NCBI RefSeq assembly: GCF_030272615.1
Contig: NC_081412.1
Span: forward strand, 541,836,335-541,900,334
Length of the DNA stretch: 64,000 nucleotides
Reading direction: 5' to 3'
DNA from: Cryptomeria japonica
Taxonomy: Eukaryota; Streptophyta; Pinopsida; Cupressales; Cupressaceae
Shown in pieces: positions 11,441-22,838 of the stretch; the stretch's first letter is position 1, and every line of letters starts with the position of its first letter. The notes below the pieces were generated by a model that was not told the origin of the DNA, did no database searches, and was given only the letters and a program-made list of their open reading frames with translations. A program made the translations under genes and the position numbers.

Positions 11441-11758
11441 GATTTTATCCTTTTAGCCTCCTATAGTGAACTCCACCCAAGTTTGTTTATTCACTAGAAC
11501 ATGTTGCCCCTTGTTGAGCCAAGTAACCCTATAAGGATCACTATGTGGTATTCTTTGTAGGTTGAGCTTACTCACTGCTTCTTCTGACACTATGTTATCA
11601 GTGGAACCTGAATCCATGACCACTCTACATAATTTACCCATAATATTGCATTTTATCCTAAACAAGGATCTTCTTTTGCTAGGTTCCTCCTTAATTGGTT
11701 CTTTGATCAAGACTCTTCTCATCATTAGATTCTCTCTAACCTTTGAATCTAAACTCAC
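11441..11758 (-). pseudogene. gypsy aspartic protease remnant
   Basis: CRVVMDSGSTDNIVSEEAV carries the active-site D-S-G triad, with SKLNL following as in retropepsins of plant gypsy elements. The domain continues across a TAG at 11453-11451 into CDILPMDACHLVLGRPW of the next open piece. A stop at about 11759-11761 separates it from gag. The enzyme would process the Gag-Pol polyprotein. Confidence 0.88.
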
Positions 11759-11834
11759 TTATGATGCCTTCATATTTGCTGCATCTTCTTGAATATAGTT
11801 TACTCTCCTCTCACCTCCTTGGGATGAAGAAGAC

Positions 11835-12898
11835 TTCTCAAGACATCTATAGGCAGAGTGTCCAAGTTGATGGCAATTGTAGCACTTCACTGTGGTGAAA
11901 TAGGACCCTCTTTTTGATCCACTAGACCTTCCTCTACTAGAGTTGCTAGATCCCCTTCCTCTCTAGCTGCTCTTTCTATTGGAATCCCCACTTTTCTCTA
12001 CCAAATTGGATTTACCTTGGGATATTTGGTCTACACTTCTTCCACCATGGCTACCTCTATGACCTCTGCCATCTCTTCCCCTACCTCTACCTCTGTTGCT
12101 TTGATCTTGTTTCTTTTTACTCTTCTCTTCCACCTTGAGTGCTAATTGATAGCACTTATGAACGGTACTAGGACACAACAAACTCAACTCTTCTTGTATA
12201 TTCCATCTCAAGCCATTCAAGTACCTAGCTACCTTGATGATTTCATCTTCCACCACCTTAGATCTCAAACACAACTTCTGAAATTCCTCAATGTAGCTAC
12301 TCACATCTAGTTCTCTTTGTCTCAAGTTTTGTCTCCTCTTGTGCAATTGAATTTCATAGTCTTCGGGGATATAGGCTTCTTTCACCTTGGCTAGCATTCC
12401 TTTCCAAGTGGCAATTGGGTTCTTACCCTCCTTTTGTCTCTCCTCTTGGATGAACCAAGTCAAGGCTTCTCCTCTCAATCTAGATTTGGCTACCTTCACC
12501 TTTTGTTCTTCACTAACCCCATCACATTCAAAGTGATTCTCCAATCCTTCAATCCATTCCATGACTACTTCTGGTTCCATTTTTCCACTAAAAAGTGGCA
12601 CTCCTTCTAGGGACTTTCCTCCTAAGGCTTTGATGGCTCTAAGGAAAGGTTCTTCAGGTAGAATAGGATCTGGTTCAGGTGTGCTATCCTCTTCTACTAC
12701 TTCCTTACTCTTCTCTTCATTGATTTGGATTGTTACTTTCCCAGTCTTATCTTCAACTACGTCTAGTTTGCTCTCCAACTGTTGCAGTCTTACCTTGAGG
12801 ATTATATTCTCTTCCTCTTGATCTTCTACCTTCTTGGCTAACTCAACATCGGTCACCTTCTTGAGGATAATTTCTCCTACTAACTCAGTCTCTGACAT
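11835..12898 (-). pseudogene. gypsy gag (retrotransposon gag domain plus CCHC zinc knuckle)
   Basis: The ATG at 12898-12896 (MSETELVGEI) is the likely start; an upstream TTG at 12916 is open but lacks support. A coiled-coil-like stretch rich in E, L and K covers roughly residues 10-60. The retrotransposon gag domain follows (ALTWF, W..M...V..AYIP and LRQRELDVSSYIEEFQKLC near 12300) and ends in a basic RG-rich tail. A single in-frame TAG at 11963-11961 comes before the intact zinc knuckle KCYNCHQLGHSAYRC at 11840-11887. The product would form particles and bind element RNA. It is the best preserved part of this element. Confidence 0.9.
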
Positions 12899-12926
12899 GA
12901 ACTGACTTCTTCCCAAATCTTAACTT

Positions 12927-12939
12927 GCTCTAATACCAC
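12927..12939 (-). other. Primer-binding site of the gypsy element
   Basis: On the element strand TGGTATTAGAGCA matches the initiator tRNA-Met complement TGGTATCAGAGC with one change. It lies three bases after the LTR end (CCCATCA, then AAG), which fixes the 5' LTR boundary at 12943. Confidence 0.85.
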
Positions 12940-12942
12940 TTT

Positions 12943-14525
12943 GATGGGGAGGAGTTCTCAAAGAGAGTCACACCTTTCTCAATAGGTAGTTAAATGATGT
13001 TTTAGAGGTCTCCTATCACCCTTCACTTTTCCATTAACAAATCAAACACTCAAACTCTCTTGGAGTGCTCCCTATCAAATTGTGCTCAATAGTTGCTTCA
13101 AGCATGGTTGAGATTCACAAGGGTAAATCCAACCACTAAACTAACCAAATCTCCAACATGTACTTGCAGGGGTTTTAAGGGGTGTTCTATATATGTTTCA
13201 AGTCCTTTCAAGTGTTTCTTCAATTGTCTTTTCACTATTTTCTCATCGCTTCCTCTTTCTCCTATTTTCTAGGCCTAGTAGTCCTAGAGCCCGAATTAGC
13301 CCTACCTTGCCATTTTTTGGGCAATTACACAAAAATCACTCAAAGAACCTTCCAAAACCTTTGGTGATCGGAGGATCCTTTTGGACAAACTTTTGGATCC
13401 ACTAGGGTAGGTAGTTTGGTTTGTTCGTACTGGTATGGATCCCAAAAGTGGCATTTTTAGAGGGTTTAGGACTTAACAGCCTTCTCCAATGGGTTTTGTT
13501 ATTCTCTCCACCCTGTCACACCTCCACCTTTTCATAGAGACTCTTCCACACATCACTCTTTCATTCCAAACACTTTGCACCTTCACAACTTCTCATCCCT
13601 GCAAGCAAATACAACATTTTCAATCATTTTCCTAACCGGGCTATGACAGAGTTCGCCTAGGAAATGATGGAAAGTTGCTTCCCAACAACTTACAGGCCAT
13701 TAAAAAGAATATATACACTGTAAAAGGGTTCCATGACTTGAATCCTAGGGGTCATTGAGAAAAAATCGAGGGATTTCAAGTTGGAACCATGACTGGGCTC
13801 TTGAACCCTTGCTCAAGCCGAGAGCAATACAAATTTTTAAACACACTTCAAACCTGCACTAAAATAAATTACAAACACCTTCTGAACAATAAAATAACAT
13901 ACACTAAACCACCATGAAATAATAGTATCAAGGTCAATCCATTTGGTATGAACTGCTACTACAAAAGTGACATAAATACTAGGCAAAATCTAGAAATAGT
14001 CTTCAATTTCTATTCAAACTTGCTCAAAGATATTCCAACCCATGTACAATCATTCTCTAAGAATTTTATATTCCATTTTGGTCATAACCAACTCTTCATC
14101 GATTTCCTAACCACTGATTTTCTCAAAAATGCAAAGCTGCTCAAAAAGTTGCAAAAAGTTGTTAAGCAACAATGACAACTTTTGCTCAAATGTGCATTTT
14201 TGCCTTTTATGCCTTTATACTCATACTAAACCTCCTAGGATGACTCCCTAACATCAAAATGACATGAAAAAATTCCTAATGAGGCTTTACAATATTTTGT
14301 ACATCATAATGCAAATTTATGCCTTTTTAGGCTTACAAGGGCTCATAGGCCAAATTTGAGAAAACCATACAACCTTGGTGAAAATCACCCTTAAAATGAA
14401 AATAAAACAAACATGTGGACCTCTAAGTAGTCCATTATTCAACCACTAATCCAAAATATGTATACTCACTCCAAAATTAGAAAATGTATCAACAAATTGG
14501 TTAAAAGCTAGGTGCTCCTGCACCA
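12943..14525 (-). repeat. 5' LTR of the gypsy element
   Basis: The LTR is 1583 bp. On the element strand it starts TGGTGCAGGAGC (at 14525) and ends CCCATCA (at 12943), the canonical TG...CA. From 13252 rightwards it matches the left LTR over its length with many point differences; 12943-13251 has no partner in this window. A unique sequence starts at 14526. Confidence 0.88.
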
Positions 14526-14989
14526 TGAATCTTGGTCTTCCATACTTGTCATCTAATTTGGATTTATAAATAAATAGATTTTTAAATTGTGACTCTTGGT
14601 ATTCCAAATTTGGTTTCTAGTTTGATTTCTTCAAAGGAGTAGTATTAGTCTCACGTTTGTTCTCAGACGAGCAAAATACTTGTAAATGATTAGCAATATA
14701 AAAAATACATCACTTCTAGATTCTACGCTTCAAAATAGATCAACTTCTTTTTGACTATCTCAATATCCCTTTGTTAGATGGATATACTTCACCTTTGTTG
14801 GAAGAATATTCTTGATCATTTCAAGATGATATTCAATCATCAAATGTTTTGTTGGCTCTATTCTGTTGGTTGCATTACTCTCCTAAAAAATATTTTAGAG
14901 GCCCTTAATATTTATGAGTTTATATTATTTTTTCTCGTACAATATTTTTGAAGGAGTTTGATTCTCTTTCCTAAAGTTTATTATTGATT
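14526..14989. other. Unassigned sequence between gypsy LTR and LINE remnant
   Basis: No motif could be read with confidence. It may belong to the LINE remnant that becomes recognisable at about 14990, but stops and frame changes hide any coding. Confidence 0.4.
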
Positions 14990-16330
14990 GGGAACCTAGA
15001 GTCTCAAAAATAGAATCGAATTAGTTGGATAGGGTTTGTCAATACAAACAAAATGGTGTTCTTGGTCTTCAATTTATTCCAAAGTCAATAATCAAGATTT
15101 GGCTACCAAACTTTATTAGAGATGTTGTACTCATGTTAAAATCAATATTTGGCTAAAATTATTAATCATAAATATCTCCAAGGGGTGGTTTCTCAAAGAG
15201 TTATAAAAACTTATCTAAGTAGTAAAGGATCGTTGGTTTGTAATATTATTAGGAATGAAGCTTCACTTGTCAATGCAACATTCTTTTGGATTGTGAATTT
15301 TGGTGATAAAGATCTATTTTGGATTTATTCTTGGTATCTTCACTCTTTGATTATTCACTCCTTCCCTCTTCTAAATTATTTTATAAATATTTTTATGAAA
15401 GATGGTTGGTCTAAAGTTATTGATTCCAAGGAATATTTAGGTGGTGAATGCTTTTATTTTTCATGGGAAACATATAAACTCCTAGCCTATGAGGGTGATA
15501 ATAAATATAAGACTCTCCCAGCTTTCTTGTTAATTGTCCATATTATTCTTTATAAAAAAAGTGACACTTTAGCTTGTGGCTTTGACCCTAAAGGATTATG
15601 TTTTATTTCAAGAAGCTATCAATTGTTACAACCTAAAAGGCATGGATTGAAGGATTCCCCTTGGAGGAAAAAGGTATGGAATAAATCTTCTTGTGATTCC
15701 TTTTTCTATATTCTTTATCAAGACAAATTCCTTACTTCGAATAACATTAAAAAATAAGGATTTTAAGGTCCATCTAAGTGTCTTTCTCTTAGGATAAAAT
15801 AAGGAAAATGTACCATCACATATTTTCTTTCAATGTGCCATTTTTGTGGGTCTTTGGAAATAGTGATGGCATTCTTGGAATCAACTTTTTATTTATGCTA
15901 CTTCTTTGATATAATTTTTAGCTTTCTTGGGAGGTCCTCCTACTCATGCTTCTTTTTTATTGGTGGCTTAGGAGACTAGTCTTGTGTTTGTCCTCTAGAA
16001 AATTTAATTGGAGAGGAATCATTGGACTTTCTAAAGACATCATCTCATATAGCATGTTTGGTAGAAGGTTTTAAACTCAATAAAAGAGGCTATAGAAAGT
16101 ATTTTTCCTTTACATCAACACCTTGTTTCCTCTAGTATTTTAATAATCAAGTGTTTAGATTTGGATAATTTGACTAGTTTTGCTTCACCGAGATCCAAAA
16201 TCAAACCTTCTCATAAGGCTAATACATTTACAAAAATGATCACATCACCTATAAATATGTTTAAAATGGATATTAGTTGTTCTTATAGGGGTAATCTAGG
16301 ACCAACTAGATTGGTGGTCTTAGACATGAT
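14990..16330 (+). pseudogene. LINE ORF2 C-terminal remnant (zf-RVT and RNase H-like)
   Basis: The open piece 15149-15757 reads like the C-terminal third of a plant LINE polymerase: YLQGVVSQRVIKTYLSSKGS and FWIVNFGDKDLFWIYSW, then WRKKVWNKSSCDSFFYILYQ followed by DKFLTSNNIKK. In the next frames come FLSMCHFCGSLE-like remains of the zf-RVT domain, where the H/C zinc ligands are partly lost. Near 16246-16310 FKMDISCSYRGNLGPTRL matches the start of the RNase H-like (RVT_3) domain, with the usual D-G-S changed to S-C-S. Reverse transcriptase itself is absent. Several frame changes and stops show long decay. Confidence 0.8.
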
Positions 16331-18625
16331 GCTACTAGTTCAATTCACTTATTTTTCTTTATTTTTACTAAATTTTGTACTAGCAATCAAATCAAGGATC
16401 ATTCCCTTCTTTTATCTTTATAGGAAAAAATTTAATTACATTGGAAATAGACTATTTGTGAAATGAATTATCTTCTTCTAGTTTCTCTATTGACTAGCAA
16501 TACTTTGGATGGATCTTGTTAGCATCTAGCATCTTTGGTTGAGTAGATACTTTATTTCTCTTGATGTTTTGATATCATTTCTTTTGTTTTTCATTAAGAA
16601 AGTAGTAATAAACAAGGGTGTTGACCCTTAATATAATAGCCCATAGGTAGTAAGAGATATAAAAAAATAAGGAAGAAAGCCCCCCAAAAAAAGGTTAGAT
16701 AGGTGAAGAAGGAAAAAACCTATCAAACTAGCAACAATCCAAACCCAACTCAAGGAAGGGGAGGGACACCCGAGCCTTGTCAAGGAGGGGTTTTGGGGAG
16801 AGGGGAGGACTTCCCCTTCCGCCTGCGACAAATCATAGTCCAGATGATATTGTAATTAGGACCATCAAAAGAAGAATCAAGCAAGGAGGCCCCCACAAGG
16901 ATTCTATTAGAGATAGCAGTAGGTTGTTGATGCATAAAAACATGAGGAGTGGAAACAACAGAAGAAGAATGGGGCTATAAAATAGCATCAACAAGAGTTG
17001 AAGCCTCAAGAAAGGAGGCCACAAAAGCAACAACAAGAGAGTCAAGAGCAACATCAACAGTAGCAAGAGGAACCACCTCATTTCTTTTGATCATATTCCT
17101 TGTGAGATGGAATATTTTTTCTTATTCTTTAGGTAAAGGGGTGCCAAAGGCTTCTACCAAATGAAATATCTTTGATTTGGATTTTATATCCTCTTACTAA
17201 ACTACTCATTTTCTTCATCTTCTTCAACATAATAAGGTCTGGTCACAATAGCTTTTTCTTCACCTTAATTAGATCTAGTTGCTTAATGGTGGTGGATTTT
17301 TTGAAAACTTTATAAGATTTTCCTTTTCTTACTTTTTGTTGCAACAATTGTTATTTGAAAGTATCTTTATAACTCTTTATGAATTCTTGATTGATATGTT
17401 TTGATCCTATTTTTCCTATAAGAAATGACTCTTTTAGCTGTGAATATTACAAATTATAGAAATACTTAAATAATCCAAACATTCACATTGGCAAGGTATA
17501 TGACACACCTAATCCTAACATTGACCCACTTCTCATATATCTTCCAAGAGAAAATTTAAGCTCCAATAAATCATGAATCATGTACCAAAGATCCAACAAT
17601 GTGCTACCAATTGACTCCTTTGTGGTCGAAGGCTTCACAAAATATTTACAAAAATATTTTGAGTGACCACCATCTTGACCACAAATATCTCATAGTCCAT
17701 TATGCCCAAACATGAAAGATAAGAACTCTAGCATTAGATGGCATAATAAATTTGAGATAGACACACCACTATATCTAACCTAGAATGAATACACAATAAA
17801 CATATTGAATGCCTTTAGATAATAACAGATAACATCACATTATGACAAAAGACTATTTAGTTGGCTCAAGGTAGTAGACTAAAGGGGCCAATTGACGAAA
17901 TTCAATTTTTAAATTAGAAAGAAATATAATCTATAACTATGGGTTACCTCCATGACCATGTGGAATGAAATAACCAAATTGATAAATTAGTAAATAAGAC
18001 AAATGTATAAATTGTGTTTATAAATAGATAGAGTAGGAATAATATAAGAATATTTATGTAATTAAATAAATATGCTAAGAGGAATGATAGAAATTTATAC
18101 TAAGACAAACTATTTATCACTATATACATATATGAAGATATTTACTTAAAAAATTAGTAAAAAATAACAATATGTAAATTCCACCTTTATAAATTATCAA
18201 AAGATGAATTGTTTTTACAATCAAACCTCTCAAGTAATACATTAATTTTATATATAATCTCAAATGTGCATGAAAGATGATAAACCATTATATGCAAATG
18301 TATAATAATCAAGTTAATTATTTTATGAGGTGAGAATAATTAAAAATCTATAATAATAATAAAAAAAATTCATGTGAAACACAAACATCTAATAAGAAAA
18401 AAAATACTCTAATATCATCAAATTATATTTCATACGAGGAAACATATTTAACAATTTAGAAACTAATTTATACATTTTATTATTATTACTATTAAGAATT
18501 ATGAGTGTGTTGTTTTATCCTTCTAAATCTGATCTTGTATTTACTTTTTACAATAAAATTATAAGTCTGAATAAAAACGTTAATATATTTTAAGATGAAG
18601 GTATGCATATATTTAATCTTCAAGC

Positions 18626-18669
<44 letters not shown>

Positions 18670-19084
18670 ATGATTACAAAAGAAACACTTTATTTTTTAT
18701 TATGAAACTTACAATGACATCTAGTTTAAAATACATAAATAATATAGCAGCAACTTTTTTCAAGACTCAAAAAATATTTGAAGGAATAAAAAAGTTAAGT
18801 ATCAAATCTAATAATAGAAAATAAATATAACTTGAAAATTAAAAATAGAAAATCTATTATCTTTAACCTCATCAACCTTAATTCTTCTATTTTATTCAAT
18901 AAAAAACAAACAAACATATTGAAGAGTAACCTATTTCTCATATGTTTTGGACTGCATGATCATACTTACAAATCAGCTGATATTGTTTAAAAATGGGATA
19001 TGGAATGAAAGAAGGAATTTTAATGACGTCCAGATTGGTGGTCTAAGGACCAAGAACCAAAAATTAACTCATCTTTGAGTTATT
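16331..19084. other. AT-rich stretch with a (TC)n microsatellite, no gene recognised
   Basis: On either strand no domain is convincing. A serine/proline/leucine-rich reading on the minus strand at 16640-16830 might be a degraded LINE untranslated or linker segment, but it has no diagnostic motif. From 17440 to 19000 the sequence is very AT-rich. Confidence 0.45.
18629..18664. repeat. (TC)18 microsatellite
   Basis: An uninterrupted run of alternating T and C spans 36 bases, flanked by GCCAT and GTGAAA. Confidence 0.97.
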
Positions 19085-19300
19085 TTCTATGCTGGTTTTT
19101 CTGTTATGTATCTTGAGTAAGAAATTTGCTGTTTTGTGAAACCTTGATTTTTCAAAAAGTTGATTCGTATTGTCCACCTTTAACTCGTTATCAAATTGAC
19201 TGAGAATATCATCATATGCTGTACACTCCTTGATGAAATGTCATTCTATTTCCACCGCCCTCTTGCTGCATCAGACTAATATACATTTGACTATATTTAT
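19085..19300 (-). pseudogene. LINE-like reverse transcriptase C-terminal remnant
   Basis: Read on the minus strand from about 19278 to 19085, one frame gives CSKRAVEIE, a stop, HFIKECTAYDDILSQF and, further on, VDNTNQLFE and KTANFLLKIH. The pattern C..(G/A)VE.E.HF..EC..YDDI..., then LFE...KTA.FL.KIH, is the zinc-binding tail of a family of LINE-type polymerases. A second, worse copy of the same family is at 30840-31090. One internal stop replaces the Trp expected before HF. The upstream domains are missing. Confidence 0.65.
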
Positions 19301-19344
19301 TTTCAATTTAGATGTTGCCTCCTGATCTCTCTCGCGCCTCACTT

Positions 19345-19540
19345 GTATTTGTTTTATGAGTGTGAACGGTATGAAGCGCCAGGACAAAAAGGTCAGAGAG
19401 TTTGAGTTTCATCAGGAAACAAATATCTAGGTCTCTGAGAGAATACAGCTGTATATTGTCATTTGTCGACGTAAATCAGCTCTCCTTTTATTGTAAAGCC
19501 GTGAATATTGCTTTGGGAGGGAAGGCAGAACATGGAAATG
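19345..19540 (+). pseudogene. Copy of the UGT promoter/5' leader, coding region absent
   Basis: This stretch aligns by eye with 38600-38812, the 5' flank of the glycosyltransferase gene. Shared blocks are TGAACGGTATGAAGCGCCAG versus TGAATGATGGGAAGCGCGAG, CAGAGAGTTTGAGTTT versus CACAGAGTTTGAGTCTT, and ATTGTAAAGCCGTGAAT versus ATTGTAAAGCCCTGAAT followed by CTTTGGGAGG versus TTTTGGGAGA. An ATG at 19531 lies near the expected start, but the reading ends after seven codons and does not resemble the gene. It is therefore interpreted as the surviving 5' flank of a lost or truncated paralogue. Confidence 0.7.
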
Positions 19541-21899
19541 ATAGACACGTCTTAATCAGTTCCTTGATTACACAATAAGGTTTGACTTTCTCGATGGCTT
19601 GTGGGCCTGTACTTCCTCTTTTTAATTGGATTTTTTTTTGTTTTCTCATTTTCGTTCGGTGGATCGTTCTGTTTTCAGTTGCTCGTCTTTAACACGCCAC
19701 TGTCACTATCACCGTAGGCGCAGTTTAAGTTTGAATCTCCATCTCCCATCCAATCCATTGAAAGGAACAATAGGAGGATATAGGTATTTAAGCCCGATCG
19801 TATAGAGTGAACAAGAAACACATATCCCCTTAAAATTGCTTCAATATTGCTTGTGATAAGAAAGTAAAAACTTGTCTACTGTGATGATGAAGCAATATGA
19901 AAAGCATACCAAATTATTGATTGAGGGCGTGCATCATCTCACGTTAAATCTCAAGGGGTCGTTCATTATAGTTACAAACCTGGTCTCCGCATTTGACAAT
20001 ATTTTCTGCAATTCTAATCAGTATGGTACTGTGACATACATTTCTCTCTGATGCCCAATTGTATAATTTTTTATATATGATTGTTTAGAATCCATCAAAA
20101 ATACATCAATCATACAAACACAGTGGTTCAATATTCTTAAACTTACCTGTGATGAGCAATGCCGATTTCGGGCAACTTTCAGTATAATAGCTCAGACCAT
20201 TTAATTATATGTATTGTGTTAGCAGGTTTTGTGGATATATTCTTGTCATTCTAAAATACACCAGGCATAGTAAAAATGTGTGGAGAAATAGATGAAAGAG
20301 GGAGGGCTTTATTCAAGGTTTGTGATAACTTAAATAAAAAGTTCTTGTGGGATTTCCGGCATATAGAGAGGATGGTTTGAGTTAATGTCACTGTACACGT
20401 CTGGTTTAGATGTAGCAGAAGAAAACAGGAAATTGAGTTTTGTTGAAGGGGGGAAGAATACCATTGGGCTTCCTTGCTCACAATATTTCTTCACAATCTG
20501 CCATCGCTATCCTCTGATTTATCCTGATCTCGTTGTTACATTCCTGACTTGTCTCCTGAGAAACAGCTTTACAGTTCTGACTGGTTGTAGTTGACAGGAT
20601 CGAGTCACTGGACACTATCATATTTAATGGATTGATTCTTCCAAACGAGTAATTTCACGAGTTTATGATTCATTAAATTAAATACTTTGACATAATTTTG
20701 ATGAACTTTTTCCTTTAATGTGATTTCAAATGAAAGTGAATAGATTTGGAGGATTTATTTATTTTAATGTGATTTAATGTTGTGATTACGTAATAGAAGT
20801 CTAAATCTGATATCGAAATGATGCTTATAAGATAATCTAAGATTACAATTTATGCAGTCTAAGTTTAAGTCATGCCTACAATCCAATCCATTTCATAAGG
20901 TTCTATCTTTAGTATATGGTTTTATTCACCATTATTGTCACTGATCTCTTATATTAAACTTGGGTGTAATTGAAGACATACAAGCAATGACAAAGAACAC
21001 CTATGACATGAGTTAGATTTTGTTTAGATGAAAATCTCATGCTTGTTATAGTCTAATTCAAAAGGGAAAAACCCTTTAAAATCTAGACTAATCCAATTGT
21101 ACAACTAGGATATTGGCATCAAGGGTGGCAAATATAGGGATATTGTCATCTTATGTGTAGAACATGTAAATTAAGCAATAGGAAAATGAATTTATGATAA
21201 GGCCAAAAGCGAGTGTAAAATAAGAGATTTTGGTTCTTACATTCGCCCCTACTTTGATGTGTACATGATCTATATAAATCATGCATGTTGAGAAAATAAG
21301 AGTAACTATAATATGCAAGCATATACAATTATATGTAGTATAACGATACTTTTGGTTTCTTAACAATTTTAGTAGCATTACATCTTTAAACATGAATATA
21401 ATGATGAATAATTAGCAGTACCTATAGAAAAATATTAGTAGAAAAAAATCATGATCGTCATCATTTGCATTTCAATAAGAATAAATTTAAGCAAGTACAT
21501 AAGGTAAAGTGGTGTAGAGTCCAATTTTGGAAAAAAGTGTCATGAATGTAATTGTGTTAGCTTCTATGAAATAATGCTTAATCTTAAAAAAGGAAAATGT
21601 TTCATTGTGTATAGGGTTGTCATGGACTTGGAATTAATGTTTCATGTTGTATAGGGTGGTCCAACTTAAGAGAAAACCCTTGAGATCTTCAAGGGTAACC
21701 CAAGAAATCATAAAATGATCGATAAGGAGTGAGCTGAAGAAACTTTACAATTACCTAAAGGGTGGAGATTCTATAGTCTATTATGTAGATTTTTTTCATC
21801 TAGAGGAAGACTGAGTTGCAAATGTTTTTGAAGTTTTTTTTCCAAAGTGTAAAGGCCCTTCATCATTATAGTATGGACATTAAGATCTCTCCAAATCAT
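19541..21899. other. Stretch without recognisable gene
   Basis: No UGT coding remnant or transposon domain could be read. Base composition is less AT-rich at 19500-20600, and short open frames at 20251-20594 have no recognisable motif. The rest is ordinary AT-rich sequence. Confidence 0.45.
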
Positions 21900-22480
21900 A
21901 GCACTTTTAGATTGTATTGATTAATGTAGATGTTATTTCCAAATATGTTAAAAAGTTAAAAGTACATGTTAGAGAAAGAATCAATGGACGAAAAATGCAC
22001 ATTTCTACCCACACATCATTCCAAAAGTTCATAGTGTCTCCTATCCCTAGATTCCATCAAATTCTACTGAGAATGAGGCCTCTAGATTTTAGAAGGAGAT
22101 TCCACAATGTTGAACCCTTAACTTAATAGATTTACTTGTCAAAAATTATCTTTTTTGAAGTTATTTAGATTTGAGAACACTAAACTAGTCTCTTTCCTAT
22201 TTAATCACTTGCCAGCTAATATTGGCTAAGAGGGATTTATTAACAAGTTTTAAATCTTTTTCAAACCTAAACCTTTGTTTCTTTTTATTTGATAGACCTA
22301 GTTCCAATCAACCAATGCCGACTTTATTTTCTTTTCAATTCCCATACAAATAAATTTATTTTGGATTAACTCTATTCTTTTGGCCTTAATGATAGTGGTT
22401 TTAAAAAGGGACTGGTAAATATGTGGGGATGCATTGGAAATGACTTGAGAATGAAGAATTCATCAAAATGGCTTAATAGA
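21900..22480 (-). pseudogene. LINE ORF2 fragment (between RT and zf-RVT)
   Basis: On the minus strand, coming down from about 22400, pieces in different frames read NKFICMGIEKKIK, ALVDWN, RFEKDLKLVNKSLLANISWQ, then from 22126 VKGSTLWNLLLKSRGLILSR, a stop, and WNLGIGDTMNFWNDVW. These are the consecutive blocks that follow reverse transcriptase in plant LINEs (LWGG..., the N-K-A-L-L-A-K-W block, and G.G...FW.D.W). At least three frame changes and several stops were seen. Neither the catalytic part nor the 3' end is present. Confidence 0.75.
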
Positions 22481-22838
22481 ATATTTTTCTACCTATTGGT
22501 TTTTTTTTCAAATTGTCTCATTCTAAGTAGAAGAGTTTTTCTTTTTACAAGGAGAGGAAGAACAAGGTAGATAGTTGGCAAGGATTCAACAAAATTATCC
22601 AAAAATTGATATTATTTTTTCCTGAATTTTTTTTGTCAATATTGAAGAAGGACAATTTACTTTTTCATAATTGATATTGTATTTAAAGATCATTCAATAA
22701 TCATTGAGAATTTTGAAATTGAAAGAATGAAAAAATGAAAAGGAAAATAAGGTGGTAAGTGTGGAGGACTTTGATAAAGTAGTGAAACTATTCATGACAA
22801 GTAGGATGAAATATGAGAGAGAAATAGGGCATACAGAC

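Larger units (their letters stand above)
6981..14525 (-). mobile_element. Ty3/gypsy retrotransposon with chromodomain, full domain set, decayed
   Basis: The element runs right to left: 5' LTR 12943-14525, tRNA-Met primer-binding site 12927-12939, gag, protease, reverse transcriptase, RNase H, integrase, chromodomain-like end, polypurine tract 8253-8270 and 3' LTR 6981-8252. Gag to RNase H stays in one frame apart from stops. A single extra T in a T-run near 10058-10064 shifts the frame, after which RNase H, integrase and the C-terminus share one frame. About ten in-frame stops were counted. The chromodomain-like C-terminus places it among chromovirus-type gypsy elements. The LTRs differ visibly, so insertion is not recent. 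Confidence 0.92.

Noticed and set aside
18629-18664. (TC)n run considered as a polypyrimidine regulatory element
   Set aside because: No gene follows; treated as a microsatellite only.
20251-20594. Open frames in the less AT-rich segment after the UGT leader copy, considered as UGT remnants
   Set aside because: Compared by eye with the UGT protein; no PSPG or N-terminal motif and no shared block.
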